This document shows positions 1 through 6,040 of a stretch of 7,868 bases of DNA, piece by piece; the stretch's first letter is position 1; every line of letters starts with the position of its first letter. This DNA is from Spartobacteria bacterium (lineage in GTDB: Bacteria > Verrucomicrobiota > Verrucomicrobiia > Chthoniobacterales > Terrimicrobiaceae). The notes beneath the pieces were generated by a model. It worked only from the letters and a program-made list of their open reading frames with translations. It was not told the DNA's origin and did no database searches. Where the stretch lies: NCBI GenBank assembly GCA_947487745.1, contig CANKXQ010000055.1, forward strand, positions 1 to 7,868, in the 5' to 3' direction. A program made the position numbers and the translations under genes.

Positions 1-715
1 GCTAGATCTTGATCCCAAGGAAATCCAACACGCCGCCGAGTTGATCGCACGGCTCGACCCAATGCCTGGCCGCGCCTATGCGGTGGACACCAATCAGGTT
101 GTGACGCCGGAGGTGATTGTGGAATACGATGGCGAGGACTACACGGTGAGCCTGAACAGCGACGAAATTCCCCGCTTAAGGATTTCGGATTCCTACAAGG
201 ACATGCTCGCGGGCTCCTCGAAAGAAGTCCGGGAATACCTGCGCGATAAAATAAGGGGCGGAAATTTTTTCATCAAAAGCATCCAGCAACGCCAGCAGAC
301 GATTCTGAATATCGGCCGCGAGATCGCCGTGCGTCAGCGGGAATTTCTGGAGCGCGGCCCCTCGCACTTGAAGCCCATGACGATGAGCCAAGTGGCCGAT
401 GCCGTGGGTGTCCACGAAACCACTGTGAGCCGCGCAGCCGCCGGGAAGTTCATTTCCACGCCGCAGGGGATTTTTGAGATGAAGTATTTCTTCACCCATG
501 GCTACACAAACAGCGACGGCGAGGGCGTGAGCAACGAGAGCGTGCGGCAGGCGATCGCACAGATCGTGCGTGAAGAGAACCACCGCAATCCCTACAGCGA
601 CCAGGATATCGTCAAACTCCTCTCGGACCGCGGACTTGGAGTGGCGCGGCGCACCGTTGCGAAATACCGCGAGCAACTCGGCATCCTCCCGAGCCACCTC
701 CGCAAGGCGTTTTAA
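1..715 (+). CDS. rpoN: RNA polymerase sigma-54 factor RpoN, C-terminal part (5' end outside window)
   Basis: Sigma-54 directs RNA polymerase to -24/-12 promoters that need an AAA+ enhancer-binding activator. The frame is open from base 2 (reading LDLDPKEIQHAAEL) with no start in view, so about 237 C-terminal residues are visible and the N-terminal activator- and core-binding regions are missing. The visible part has the core-binding-domain end (LDPMPGR), a helix-turn-helix around bases 386-451 (SQVADAVGVHETTVSRAAAG), the conserved segment with STPQGIFEMKYFF, and the diagnostic RpoN box ARRTVAKYRE at bases 644-673, which reads the -24 element. The protein ends 13 residues after the box, as usual in the family. 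It converges on uvrB with one base between the stops. The ATG-like opening near base 41 (a TTG) is internal to the domain and is not the start. Confidence 0.95.
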   Translation, partial: LDLDPKEIQHAAELIARLDPMPGRAYAVDTNQVVTPEVIVEYDGEDYTVSLNSDEIPRLRISDSYKDMLAGSSKEVREYLRDKIRGGNFFIKSIQQRQQTILNIGREIAVRQREFLERGPSHLKPMTMSQVADAVGVHETTVSRAAAGKFISTPQGIFEMKYFFTHGYTNSDGEGVSNESVRQAIAQIVREENHRNPYSDQDIVKLLSDRGLGVARRTVAKYREQLGILPSHLRKAF

Positions 716-716
716 T

Positions 717-2873
717 TCAACCCCGCTTCTTCCGACTCGCCTTGGCGTAGGTGGCCTTCTTGCGGATCGGGGGACCTCCCTCGGGAGAGGTTCCGTTTTT
801 GAGTTCGGTGATCTGATCACGCAGAAGCGCTGCCCTCTCATACTCGAGACGCGCCGCCGCATCGGCCATATCCCGCTCAAGCTCCCGGATGAGTTCGGCC
901 GCGTCGAATCCGGCGGAATCCTCGCGCATGATGCCTTGTTCGACATCCCCGCCTTTCACGATGACATGCAGACTTTCCTGCACGGCACGAACCACGCTGC
1001 GTGGGGTAATCCCATTTTCCTTGTTGAAAGCCTCCTGGCGACTCCGGCGGTATTCGGTGATATCCAGCAGATCGCGCATACTGCCTGTGATGGTATCCGC
1101 AAACAAAACCACCTCGCCGTTGAGGTGGCGCGCAGCCCGGCCTGCGGTCTGGATCAAACTCGTGCGGCTGCGCAGGTAGCCCTCCTTGTCGGCATCGAGG
1201 ATGCAAACCAGCGAGACCTCGGGCAGGTCGAGACCCTCGCGAAGCAGATTGATGCCGACAAGAATGTCGCAGTCCCCCGCGCGGAGGGTGCGAAGGATTT
1301 CGACCCGCTCAATCGTATCGATGTCGCTGTGGAGATAGCGGACGCGAAGGCCGATTTCGCGGAGGTAGTCGGCGAGGTCTTCGGCCGTCTTTTTTGTGAG
1401 TGTTGTGATGAGAATCCTCTCACCAATCTCGATGCGGCGACGGCAGAGCTCGATGGTTTCATCAATCTGGGCCTTGAGTGGACGGACTGTGATCCTCGGA
1501 TCGAGAAGACCGGTTGGGCGAATGATCTGCTCGACCACGAGCTTCGCCCCGGGCGTTGTGACATCGAGTTCCTTCGCCGAGGGAGCGGCATGCTTCAGTC
1601 CAGCGGCCTTGCCACCCTCGCCGAATTTGTTTTCGGCATTGGGAATCCACGCCGTGTTGCCGACCACGCTGTTGTTGATTTCAAACCCTCCGGGAGTTGC
1701 ACTGACATAGACGAGCTGGTTTGCCGTTTCCATGAACTCACTGAAATTCAGCGGACGGTTGTCCAGCGCGCTGGGGAGGCGAAACCCGTATTCCACCAGA
1801 ACACTCTTGCGCGAGCGGTCTCCGGCATACATGCCGCCGATCTGGGGAACCGTGGCATGCGACTCGTCGATGACCAAGAGGTGATCCTTCGGCAAAAAGT
1901 CCAGAAGCGTATAAGGGCGTGAGCCAGGGGGACGCCCAGTAAGGTGACGCGAATAGTTCTCGATGCCGTTGCAAAAACCCATTTCCTGCATCATCTCGAG
2001 ATCGAACTCGGTTCGCATGCGGATGCGCTGGGCCTCGATGAATTTGCTCTGGCGCTCGAACTCCGCAACCCGTTCCTCCAACTCACCCCGGATTCCTGCC
2101 ATGGCCGTCCGAAGCTTGTCATGCGGCGTCACAAATTGCTTCGCTGGAAAAAGAGTGAAGGTCGTGAGCGTGGCGCTGGCATGCCCGGTCAGCGGGTCAA
2201 ACACGCTGATCCTGTCGATTTCATCTCCAAAAAATTCCACCCGCACCGCCTCGTCGTCATTCTGCGCCGGATGAACCTCGACCACATCCCCCCTCACCCG
2301 GAATTTTCCGCGACCAAAGGCGATGTCGTTCCGCTCGTAGAGCATCTCCACGATTTTCGAGAGGAATTCCTCGCGGGTGATCCTTTGCCCCGGATGGATT
2401 GTGACGAGCATTTGCAAAAAATCCTCCGGCGACGCGAGTCCATAGATGCACGAAACGCTTGCCACGATGATAGTGTCCCGGCGCGTCAGCAGCGAACTCA
2501 CGGCCGAGAGTCTGAGGCGCTCGATCTCCTCGTTGATCGAGGAATCTTTTTCAATGTAGGTGTCCGAGCGCGGGATGTAGGCCTCCGGCTGGTAGTAGTC
2601 GAAGTAACTCACAAAATACTCCACGGCATTGTGCGGGAAGAACTGCTTGAACTCGCTGTAGAGTTGCGCGGCGAGCGTCTTGTTGTGCGACATGATGATC
2701 GTTGGACGCTCCAGCTCCTGAATCACATTCGCCGTGGTGAATGTCTTCCCGGACCCCGTCACTCCAAGAAGCGTCTGGTGCCGGTTCCCTGCCACAAGCG
2801 ACCGTGTCAGGCCGGCAATTGCCCGCGCTTGATCCCCTTGCGGACTGTATTTCGACTGCAATTCGAACACCAT
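717..2873 (-). CDS. uvrB: UvrABC system protein B (excinuclease subunit / helicase)
   Basis: UvrB is the damage-verification subunit of nucleotide excision repair. It is loaded by UvrA, opens DNA with ATP, and recruits UvrC for incision. Starting at the ATG at 2873 (MVFELQSKYSPQGDQ, which matches family N-termini) it has 718 residues. Visible in order: Walker A GVTGSGKT (37-44), the DNA-gripping beta-hairpin region YFDYYQPEAYIPRSDTYIEK (about 89-109), Walker B DESH (336-339), YVSATPG (389-395), VVEQIIRPTGLLDP, helicase motif VI QTAGRAARH (575-583), and the C-terminal UVR coiled hairpin that contacts UvrC (about 656-692), followed by a basic tail. An in-frame TTG at 2900 would add nine residues, but the ATG fits the family better. 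A purine-rich AAGGGG lies 13 bases upstream of the ATG, longer than ideal. About 40 residues are inserted after YVSATPG (see findings). Confidence 0.97.
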   Translation of the reverse strand: MVFELQSKYSPQGDQARAIAGLTRSLVAGNRHQTLLGVTGSGKTFTTANVIQELERPTIIMSHNKTLAAQLYSEFKQFFPHNAVEYFVSYFDYYQPEAYIPRSDTYIEKDSSINEEIERLRLSAVSSLLTRRDTIIVASVSCIYGLASPEDFLQMLVTIHPGQRITREEFLSKIVEMLYERNDIAFGRGKFRVRGDVVEVHPAQNDDEAVRVEFFGDEIDRISVFDPLTGHASATLTTFTLFPAKQFVTPHDKLRTAMAGIRGELEERVAEFERQSKFIEAQRIRMRTEFDLEMMQEMGFCNGIENYSRHLTGRPPGSRPYTLLDFLPKDHLLVIDESHATVPQIGGMYAGDRSRKSVLVEYGFRLPSALDNRPLNFSEFMETANQLVYVSATPGGFEINNSVVGNTAWIPNAENKFGEGGKAAGLKHAAPSAKELDVTTPGAKLVVEQIIRPTGLLDPRITVRPLKAQIDETIELCRRRIEIGERILITTLTKKTAEDLADYLREIGLRVRYLHSDIDTIERVEILRTLRAGDCDILVGINLLREGLDLPEVSLVCILDADKEGYLRSRTSLIQTAGRAARHLNGEVVLFADTITGSMRDLLDITEYRRSRQEAFNKENGITPRSVVRAVQESLHVIVKGGDVEQGIMREDSAGFDAAELIRELERDMADAAARLEYERAALLRDQITELKNGTSPEGGPPIRKKATYAKASRKKRG

Positions 2874-2967
2874 AGCCGACCAGTATCCCCTTGTGGGCAA
2901 GAGAACGCAACATGTGCCTTGGAAAAGCCTCTCGCAGGTTGACGTTGCTTTTGCCTCCAGCGTTTGG

Positions 2968-2995
2968 CTAATAGAAGAGAAACAAACTATGTCAG
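2968..2995 (-). promoter_or_regulatory. candidate sigma-70-type promoter for uvrB
   Basis: On the minus strand CTGACA (2995-2990) is followed after 16 bases by TATTAG (2973-2968). These match TTGACA and TATAAT at five and four of six positions. Transcription would start near 2961, giving a leader of about 88 bases before the uvrB ATG. No E. coli-type (CTGT-N8-ACAG) or Bacillus-type (GAAC-N4-GTTC) LexA site is visible in the 171-bp spacer, so SOS control is not supported. This is a pattern match only. Confidence 0.3.
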
Positions 2996-3044
2996 CGCAT
3001 CACGATATGCCGCTTCCACTCACCCGTTGGAGTTGGCTCCACGC

Positions 3045-3899
3045 ATGATAGGCCTCATCGCCCATGCCGAAAAACCCGAGGCCGCCGGGGTGGTGCTTGA
3101 GATGGTTTCCGAACTCGAGCGCAACGCGCTTCCCTTCCTCCTGCACAAAAATACAGCTCCCCTCGCAGGCATGGCCTCCGACTTGGATGAGACCGCGCTT
3201 GCTGAGCGATGCAAACTCCTCGTCGTAATCGGCGGCGACGGCACGATTCTGCGTGTTGTTCAAAGAATCAAATCCCGCCTGCCCGTCGTTTTCGGGATCA
3301 ATATCGGCACACTCGGATTTCTGACATGCCTCGGATCCAGCGAAATCCGCCGAGCCGCCGAGTGCATTGCAAAGGCCGACTACGCCCTGAGCCAACGCGC
3401 CCTCCTCAAAGCCGTGCTCACGAAAGCCTCAGGAGACGCCAGCACGCTCTACGCGCTGAACGATGTGGTCGTGAGCCGTGGGGAGCGCTCTCAACTTGTC
3501 CAAATGCGGGTGACCTTGGGAGGAGTTCCCCTCACCGATTACAATGCCGACGGCCTCGTCGTCGCCACACCGACTGGCTCCACCGCCTATTCTCTCTCGG
3601 CGGGCGGGCCAATACTAATGCCCGACTCGGGGGGATTTGTCATTACCCCCATCTGCCCGCATGTTCTCACAAACCGCTCAGTTGTGATCAGCGACAGCTC
3701 TGTCGTCGAAATCCAAGTCGCCAAGCCAGGGCAGGTCGCTTTTGTTTCGGTCGATGCGCAAAGCTGGTTTCCGATGTCCGGCAGCGACTCGCTCCGACTG
3801 GAAAAAAGCGAGCGCATCCTCCCGCTGGCGATGCTTCCCGAGAGGCCGTTCACAGAAGTTCTCCGCCGCAAACTCAAATGGACCGGTAGCAATATATGA
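3045..3899 (+). CDS. nadK: NAD kinase (ATP/polyphosphate-dependent NAD+ kinase)
   Basis: NadK phosphorylates NAD+ to NADP+ in the cytoplasm and is the only route to NADP in most bacteria. From the ATG at 3045 (MIGLIAHAEKPEAAG) the protein has 284 residues, a normal length. Family motifs are all present: GGDGT at 63-67 with the catalytic Asp65, NIGTLGFLT at 86-94, LNDVVVSRG at about 138-146, the NAD-binding glycine-rich segment TPTGSTAYSLSAGGP at about 175-189, and PICPHVLTNRS at about 202-212. The open frame extends to a TTG at 2964, but those 27 residues do not resemble NadK, and a GGAG lies 12 bases before the ATG, so the ATG is preferred. The TGA stop shares bases with the ATG of the EIIA-like gene (ATGA), which implies translational coupling. 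Confidence 0.95.
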   Translation: MIGLIAHAEKPEAAGVVLEMVSELERNALPFLLHKNTAPLAGMASDLDETALAERCKLLVVIGGDGTILRVVQRIKSRLPVVFGINIGTLGFLTCLGSSEIRRAAECIAKADYALSQRALLKAVLTKASGDASTLYALNDVVVSRGERSQLVQMRVTLGGVPLTDYNADGLVVATPTGSTAYSLSAGGPILMPDSGGFVITPICPHVLTNRSVVISDSSVVEIQVAKPGQVAFVSVDAQSWFPMSGSDSLRLEKSERILPLAMLPERPFTEVLRRKLKWTGSNI

Positions 3900-4357
3900 T
3901 CTCCATCCACCAAATCCTCCAACCCGGGCATGTCAACCTCTCCCTTTCCTCCACGCAGATCGATTCAGCCGTTGGCGAAGTGCTGGCGTCCCTCAGTGGC
4001 GACATCCGCATTCTTCAGTGGAACGCCCTAAAGGAATCCGTGCTGCAGCGAAATGCCCCAGCAATTGACGCCGAAGGCTGCGGCATTATCATCGCCCACG
4101 GACGGACAGATGCAGTCGGCTCCCTAATCATGGCAGCCGGCCGTTCAAACGAAGGATTCCCTTCCAAAGATACAAAGGAAAATGTCCGGCTCGTTTTTGT
4201 TGTCGGCATTCCATCGGCGCTAAATAGCGAATACCTCCGAGTTGTCGGAACCATCGCCCGACTCTGCAGCAAGCCCGAGCTTGTTCAAAAACTGCTCTCG
4301 GCAGCGAGCACAAGCGCGTTCATCGAGATTCTCTGCTCAGGAGAGACGAGATTATAA
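3896..4357 (+). CDS. PTS EIIA domain protein, fructose/nitrogen (PtsN-like) type
   Basis: This is a stand-alone 153-residue protein with the length and order of the PTS_EIIA_2 fold. EIIA proteins of this class carry a phosphoryl group on a histidine, received from HPr or NPr, and act either in sugar uptake or, as PtsN/EIIA(Ntr), as regulators. The N-terminus ISIHQILQPGHVNLSLSS resembles the 'iLdp..v.l.l' opening. The expected phosphorylation site appears as GIIIAHGRTDAV with His68. The following strand LVFVVGIP and the helix EYLRVVGTIARLC match the family C-terminal half. Two things are odd: Pro is usual just before the active histidine but is Ala here, and the His in the later 'H-L-..-L' motif is replaced (SEYLRVV). 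No EIIB, EIIC, HPr or EI is in view, so a regulatory role is more likely than transport. It overlaps nadK by four bases. Confidence 0.75.
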   Translation: MISIHQILQPGHVNLSLSSTQIDSAVGEVLASLSGDIRILQWNALKESVLQRNAPAIDAEGCGIIIAHGRTDAVGSLIMAAGRSNEGFPSKDTKENVRLVFVVGIPSALNSEYLRVVGTIARLCSKPELVQKLLSAASTSAFIEILCSGETRL

Positions 4358-4375
4358 AAAAATGCGCTCAGGAGA
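4335..4375. repeat. 10-bp direct repeat GCTCAGGAGA
   Basis: GCTCAGGAGA occurs at 4335-4344 (the 3' end of the EIIA-like gene) and again at 4366-4375 (between the two convergent stop codons). The copies are 31 bases apart and exact. They may be a small duplication or chance. The second copy lies in the arm and loop of the possible terminator described for the minus-strand gene. Confidence 0.5.
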
Positions 4376-4385
4376 CTCTTAACGC
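4356..4385 (-). terminator. weak candidate intrinsic terminator after the SUMF1-domain gene
   Basis: Read on the minus strand, GCGTT (4385-4381, overlapping the stop codon) can pair with AGCGC (4368-4364) over five positions including one G-U. The loop is 12 bases, and one A followed by seven Ts comes next (4362-4356). The stem is short and the loop large, so this is a marginal terminator. On the plus strand the tract is A-rich, so it would not serve the EIIA-like gene in the same way. Confidence 0.3.
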
Positions 4386-5095
4386 TTGAAGGGAGCCCCA
4401 AGCGCCACGCGGAATCCAAAGCTCGAATACCGCGTGTCAAGCCGCCCCAGATCATTGCGGAAAGAGGATTTCATACGATCCTGGTAGCCATTGAACCATG
4501 AGGCTCCACGAAGCACGCGAGAGTCCTGCGAGCGGTCGGTGAAATCTTGACACCACTCCCAGACATTTCCGCCCAAGTCATAAATTCCAAATCGATTGGG
4601 AGCAAAACTGCCAACAGGTGATGTGAACTCGAATTCATCAATCCCGAGTTCCTGGGAATAATTTCCCGCACCCTTCGACGGGGGCCAACTCGCTCCCCAT
4701 GGATAGCCATCGAGTTCCCCGCTTCGCTGATCCGGGCGGGTTCCCTCCTCGTGAGGCAAACCCACGGCCGCACTCCACTCAAGATCACCTGGCAAACGGA
4801 AAACAACGCCTTCTGGAAGACGACCTGCCGCGCGCTCCTTCTCTGTGAGCCAGTCGCAGAATTCAGCCGCTTCCTTCCATGTCACACTCACCACAGGATG
4901 CTCAGGTCCGGAACCGGAGCACTGATCAGGCAGATCGACACTTTTTTCCGATACGTAAACCTCAAAGTCCCTTACACGGGTTGGCCAAATGCACACAAGA
5001 GTCGAAAATCTCGGCACGGGCACGAAAGGCATTCCGAGGCTGTTGATAAAGGGGGAATCCACCGAAGCGGAAGAGAGAGATAAAGGCTGGCTCAT
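4379..5095 (-). CDS. SUMF1/FGE-sulfatase-modifying-factor domain protein, no catalytic cysteines
   Basis: From the ATG at 5095 (MSQPLSLSSASVDSPFINSLGMPFVPVP) this is a 238-residue protein made almost entirely of one SUMF1 (FGE-sulfatase) domain. Visible landmarks are NSLGMPFVPVP (about 18-28), HPVVSVTWKEAAEFCDWL (about 66-83), FRLPGDLEWSAA (about 99-110), FGIYDLGGNVWEWCQDF (about 169-185), RVLRGASWFNG (193-203) and the closing FGFRVAL (226-232). Formylglycine-generating enzymes carry two cysteines shortly after the RGGSW-like motif. Here that stretch is WFNGYQDRMKSSFRN with none, so the protein is probably not a sulfatase activator. Many bacterial family members lack these cysteines and have other or unknown roles. 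No signal peptide is evident. An in-frame ATG at 5191 would add 32 unusual residues, but it falls in an inverted repeat and the domain does not need the extension. The gene converges on the EIIA-like gene and diverges from the small membrane protein at 5264. Confidence 0.85.
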   Translation of the reverse strand: MSQPLSLSSASVDSPFINSLGMPFVPVPRFSTLVCIWPTRVRDFEVYVSEKSVDLPDQCSGSGPEHPVVSVTWKEAAEFCDWLTEKERAAGRLPEGVVFRLPGDLEWSAAVGLPHEEGTRPDQRSGELDGYPWGASWPPSKGAGNYSQELGIDEFEFTSPVGSFAPNRFGIYDLGGNVWEWCQDFTDRSQDSRVLRGASWFNGYQDRMKSSFRNDLGRLDTRYSSFGFRVALGAPFKR

Positions 5096-5182
5096 AAATT
5101 TGGTTAAGAAGGACGCGATCAAATTACCCGCCCCGCGCTCCTCATGGCGATGTTTTTTTGACAAGCTGGAATATGGAATTCC

Positions 5183-5201
5183 TGTAGCCATGTGGGCTAC
5201 A
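5183..5201. repeat. perfect 7-bp inverted repeat in a divergent intergenic region
   Basis: TGTAGCC (5183-5189) and GGCTACA (5195-5201) are exact reverse complements separated by ATGTG. The repeat sits between the divergent SUMF1-domain and small membrane protein genes, four bases upstream of a TTGACG -35-like hexamer at 5205. It could be a dimeric repressor or activator site, or a short RNA hairpin. The sequence does not distinguish these. Confidence 0.55.
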
Positions 5202-5204
5202 ACC

Positions 5205-5233
5205 TTGACGCCAGGCGGCGCATTGGGTCTATT
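5205..5233 (+). promoter_or_regulatory. candidate promoter for the rightward gene string
   Basis: TTGACG (5205-5210) and TCTATT (5228-5233) are separated by exactly 17 bases. They match the sigma-70 consensus at five and four of six positions. A start near 5240 would leave a leader of about 24 bases before the ATG at 5264. The perfect inverted repeat at 5183-5201 lies immediately upstream, a typical place for a regulator. This is a pattern match only. Confidence 0.35.
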
Positions 5234-5263
5234 GACTCAGCCCCAGATACCAACATCGCCAAT

Positions 5264-5587
5264 ATGCCTAAACAACTCATATCAACAGCAGCCTGTTCAC
5301 TCGCCGTCCTCCTCAGCCTTTGGTTCCTTGTGTCCAATTGGAGCAACCAAAACCTCCAGCGGGGCCTCCAAAGCCAGCAGGATGAAATCCAAGCCCACCA
5401 GCTGACCATTCAAAGCCAGCAGCAGCAGTTGCAAGCCCAGCAACAACTCATCGACTCTGCATCCCAGCTCGCAAACCAAGTCGGGCCTTCGGTGATTCGC
5501 GATCTCGCGACCCTGCAGCTCCAAAACAAAAACCAAAAGATCGCCACACTTCTCAAAAAATACGGCATCGAAGCCAAAGCCAACTAA
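5264..5587 (+). CDS. small membrane-anchored, glutamine-rich coiled-coil protein (unknown function)
   Basis: I do not recognise a family. From the ATG at 5264 (MPKQLISTAACSLAVLLSLWF) the protein has 107 residues. It has a hydrophobic segment at about 5-24, probably an uncleaved signal anchor, then a Gln-rich coiled coil at about 30-70, then a short helical C-terminus ending GIEAKAN. Residues 35-62 are a 14-residue, two-heptad unit repeated in tandem (LQSQQDEIQAHQLT, then IQSQQQQLQAQQQL). An in-frame GTG at 5192 would add 24 residues ahead of the hydrophobic segment. It overlaps the inverted repeat and would spoil the simple anchor, so the ATG is chosen. There is no clear ribosome binding site. 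It is first in a rightward string with 21 bases to the next gene, and the N-in, C-out topology is an inference. Confidence 0.75.
   Translation: MPKQLISTAACSLAVLLSLWFLVSNWSNQNLQRGLQSQQDEIQAHQLTIQSQQQQLQAQQQLIDSASQLANQVGPSVIRDLATLQLQNKNQKIATLLKKYGIEAKAN
5366..5449 (+). repeat. 42-bp imperfect tandem duplication coding for two heptads each
   Basis: Bases 5366-5407 and 5408-5449 align without gaps and agree at 28 of 42 positions by hand count. They encode 14-residue units that differ mainly in the middle and at the last residues. A 14-residue period is two heptads, so the duplication lengthens the coiled coil in register. Confidence 0.6.
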
Positions 5588-5608
5588 GCAACCCCCACCC
5601 AAAAGACC

Positions 5609-6019
5609 ATGGAAGAATACAGCAACGAAAAGCCGGCCACGCAGAGCAGTGGCTCCGAGAACATTCACCTCCCGCTCGCCCTCTTGGCTTTTGCCTTTGC
5701 GATCTTTCTTTTCGCTCAAATCAGCAGCCTGGGCCAAAACGGACGCACCATGAGATGGCAGACTGAAAATCTCGATCGCCAGACCGGATCACTGGTCGAA
5801 TCGGAAAAAAATCTGGGCAATCTCATCAAACAACGCGAGACCCTTGTCGCGCAATCCCAGCAAGTGCAAGCCCGCTATACCGAAATGCTCACCGATCTCA
5901 TCAATCTCGCCGATACGGACGCCGATGCCCGCTCTGTTGTTGATAAATACAAAATCCAACGCCAGCAAAACCAACAAGCGGCTCCAGCGGCCGAGGCAAC
6001 TCCCAGCCCCACTCCCTGA
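5609..6019 (+). CDS. small membrane-anchored coiled-coil protein (unknown function)
   Basis: I do not recognise a family. The 136-residue product has a polar, acidic N-terminus (MEEYSNEKPATQSSGSENIH), one transmembrane helix at about 21-38 (LPLALLAFAFAIFLFAQI), a long charged helical region at about 48-120 rich in Gln, Glu, Leu and Arg with coiled-coil character, and a disordered Ala/Pro tail ending TPSPTP. The layout (short cytoplasmic start, single span, external coil) mirrors the gene just upstream. The two could be partners in a heteromeric coil, although direct sequence similarity is limited. The ATG at 5609 lies 21 bases after the previous stop. Only a weak purine stretch (AAAAGA) precedes it. 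It is probably cotranscribed with its neighbours. Confidence 0.8.
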   Translation: MEEYSNEKPATQSSGSENIHLPLALLAFAFAIFLFAQISSLGQNGRTMRWQTENLDRQTGSLVESEKNLGNLIKQRETLVAQSQQVQARYTEMLTDLINLADTDADARSVVDKYKIQRQQNQQAAPAAEATPSPTP

Positions 6020-6021
6020 TC

Positions 6022-6034
6022 CCGCTTCGCGCGG
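6022..6034. repeat. short GC-rich hairpin just upstream of the SDR gene
   Basis: CCGC (6022-6025) and GCGG (6031-6034) are reverse complements around TTCGC, within the 21-base gap before the ATG at 6041. No T-tract follows, so it is not an intrinsic terminator. It occupies the space where a ribosome binding site would be expected and could modulate initiation. A four-base stem is weak evidence. Confidence 0.3.
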
Positions 6035-6040
6035 TCTGGC

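Noticed and set aside
176..946. Minus-strand open frame of 256 codons over the rpoN end
   Set aside because: It overlaps both the RpoN box coding sequence and the uvrB 3' end, and the product is Arg/Pro-rich without recognisable motifs.
570..2942. Two long plus-strand open frames (570-1922 and 1944-2942) opposite uvrB
   Set aside because: They lie antisense to a gene with all UvrB motifs intact. Their translations show no domain, and they are explained by codon bias of the true frame.
2937..2950. Possible sigma-54 promoter (GG...TTGCTTTT) upstream of nadK
   Set aside because: The GG and GC elements are eight bases apart instead of the required ten, and the -24 element TGGCAC is absent.
2874..3044. 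LexA/SOS operator in the uvrB upstream region
   Set aside because: Neither CTGT-N8-ACAG nor GAAC-N4-GTTC type sites could be found by eye on either strand.
3209..3889. Plus-strand open frame of 226 codons inside nadK
   Set aside because: It is a different frame of a gene with complete NAD kinase motifs, and its translation is very Arg/Pro/His-rich.
5158..5186. Perfect TTGACA -35 hexamer on the plus strand
   Set aside because: No -10-like hexamer appears at 16-18 bases; the best at 19 bases (TGTAGC) matches poorly. The TTGACG/TCTATT pair further on is better.
5264..5330. Lipoprotein signal (STAAC) in the first small membrane protein
   Set aside because: The cysteine is at residue 11 with almost no hydrophobic stretch before it; the hydrophobic segment continues after it, which fits a transmembrane anchor instead.
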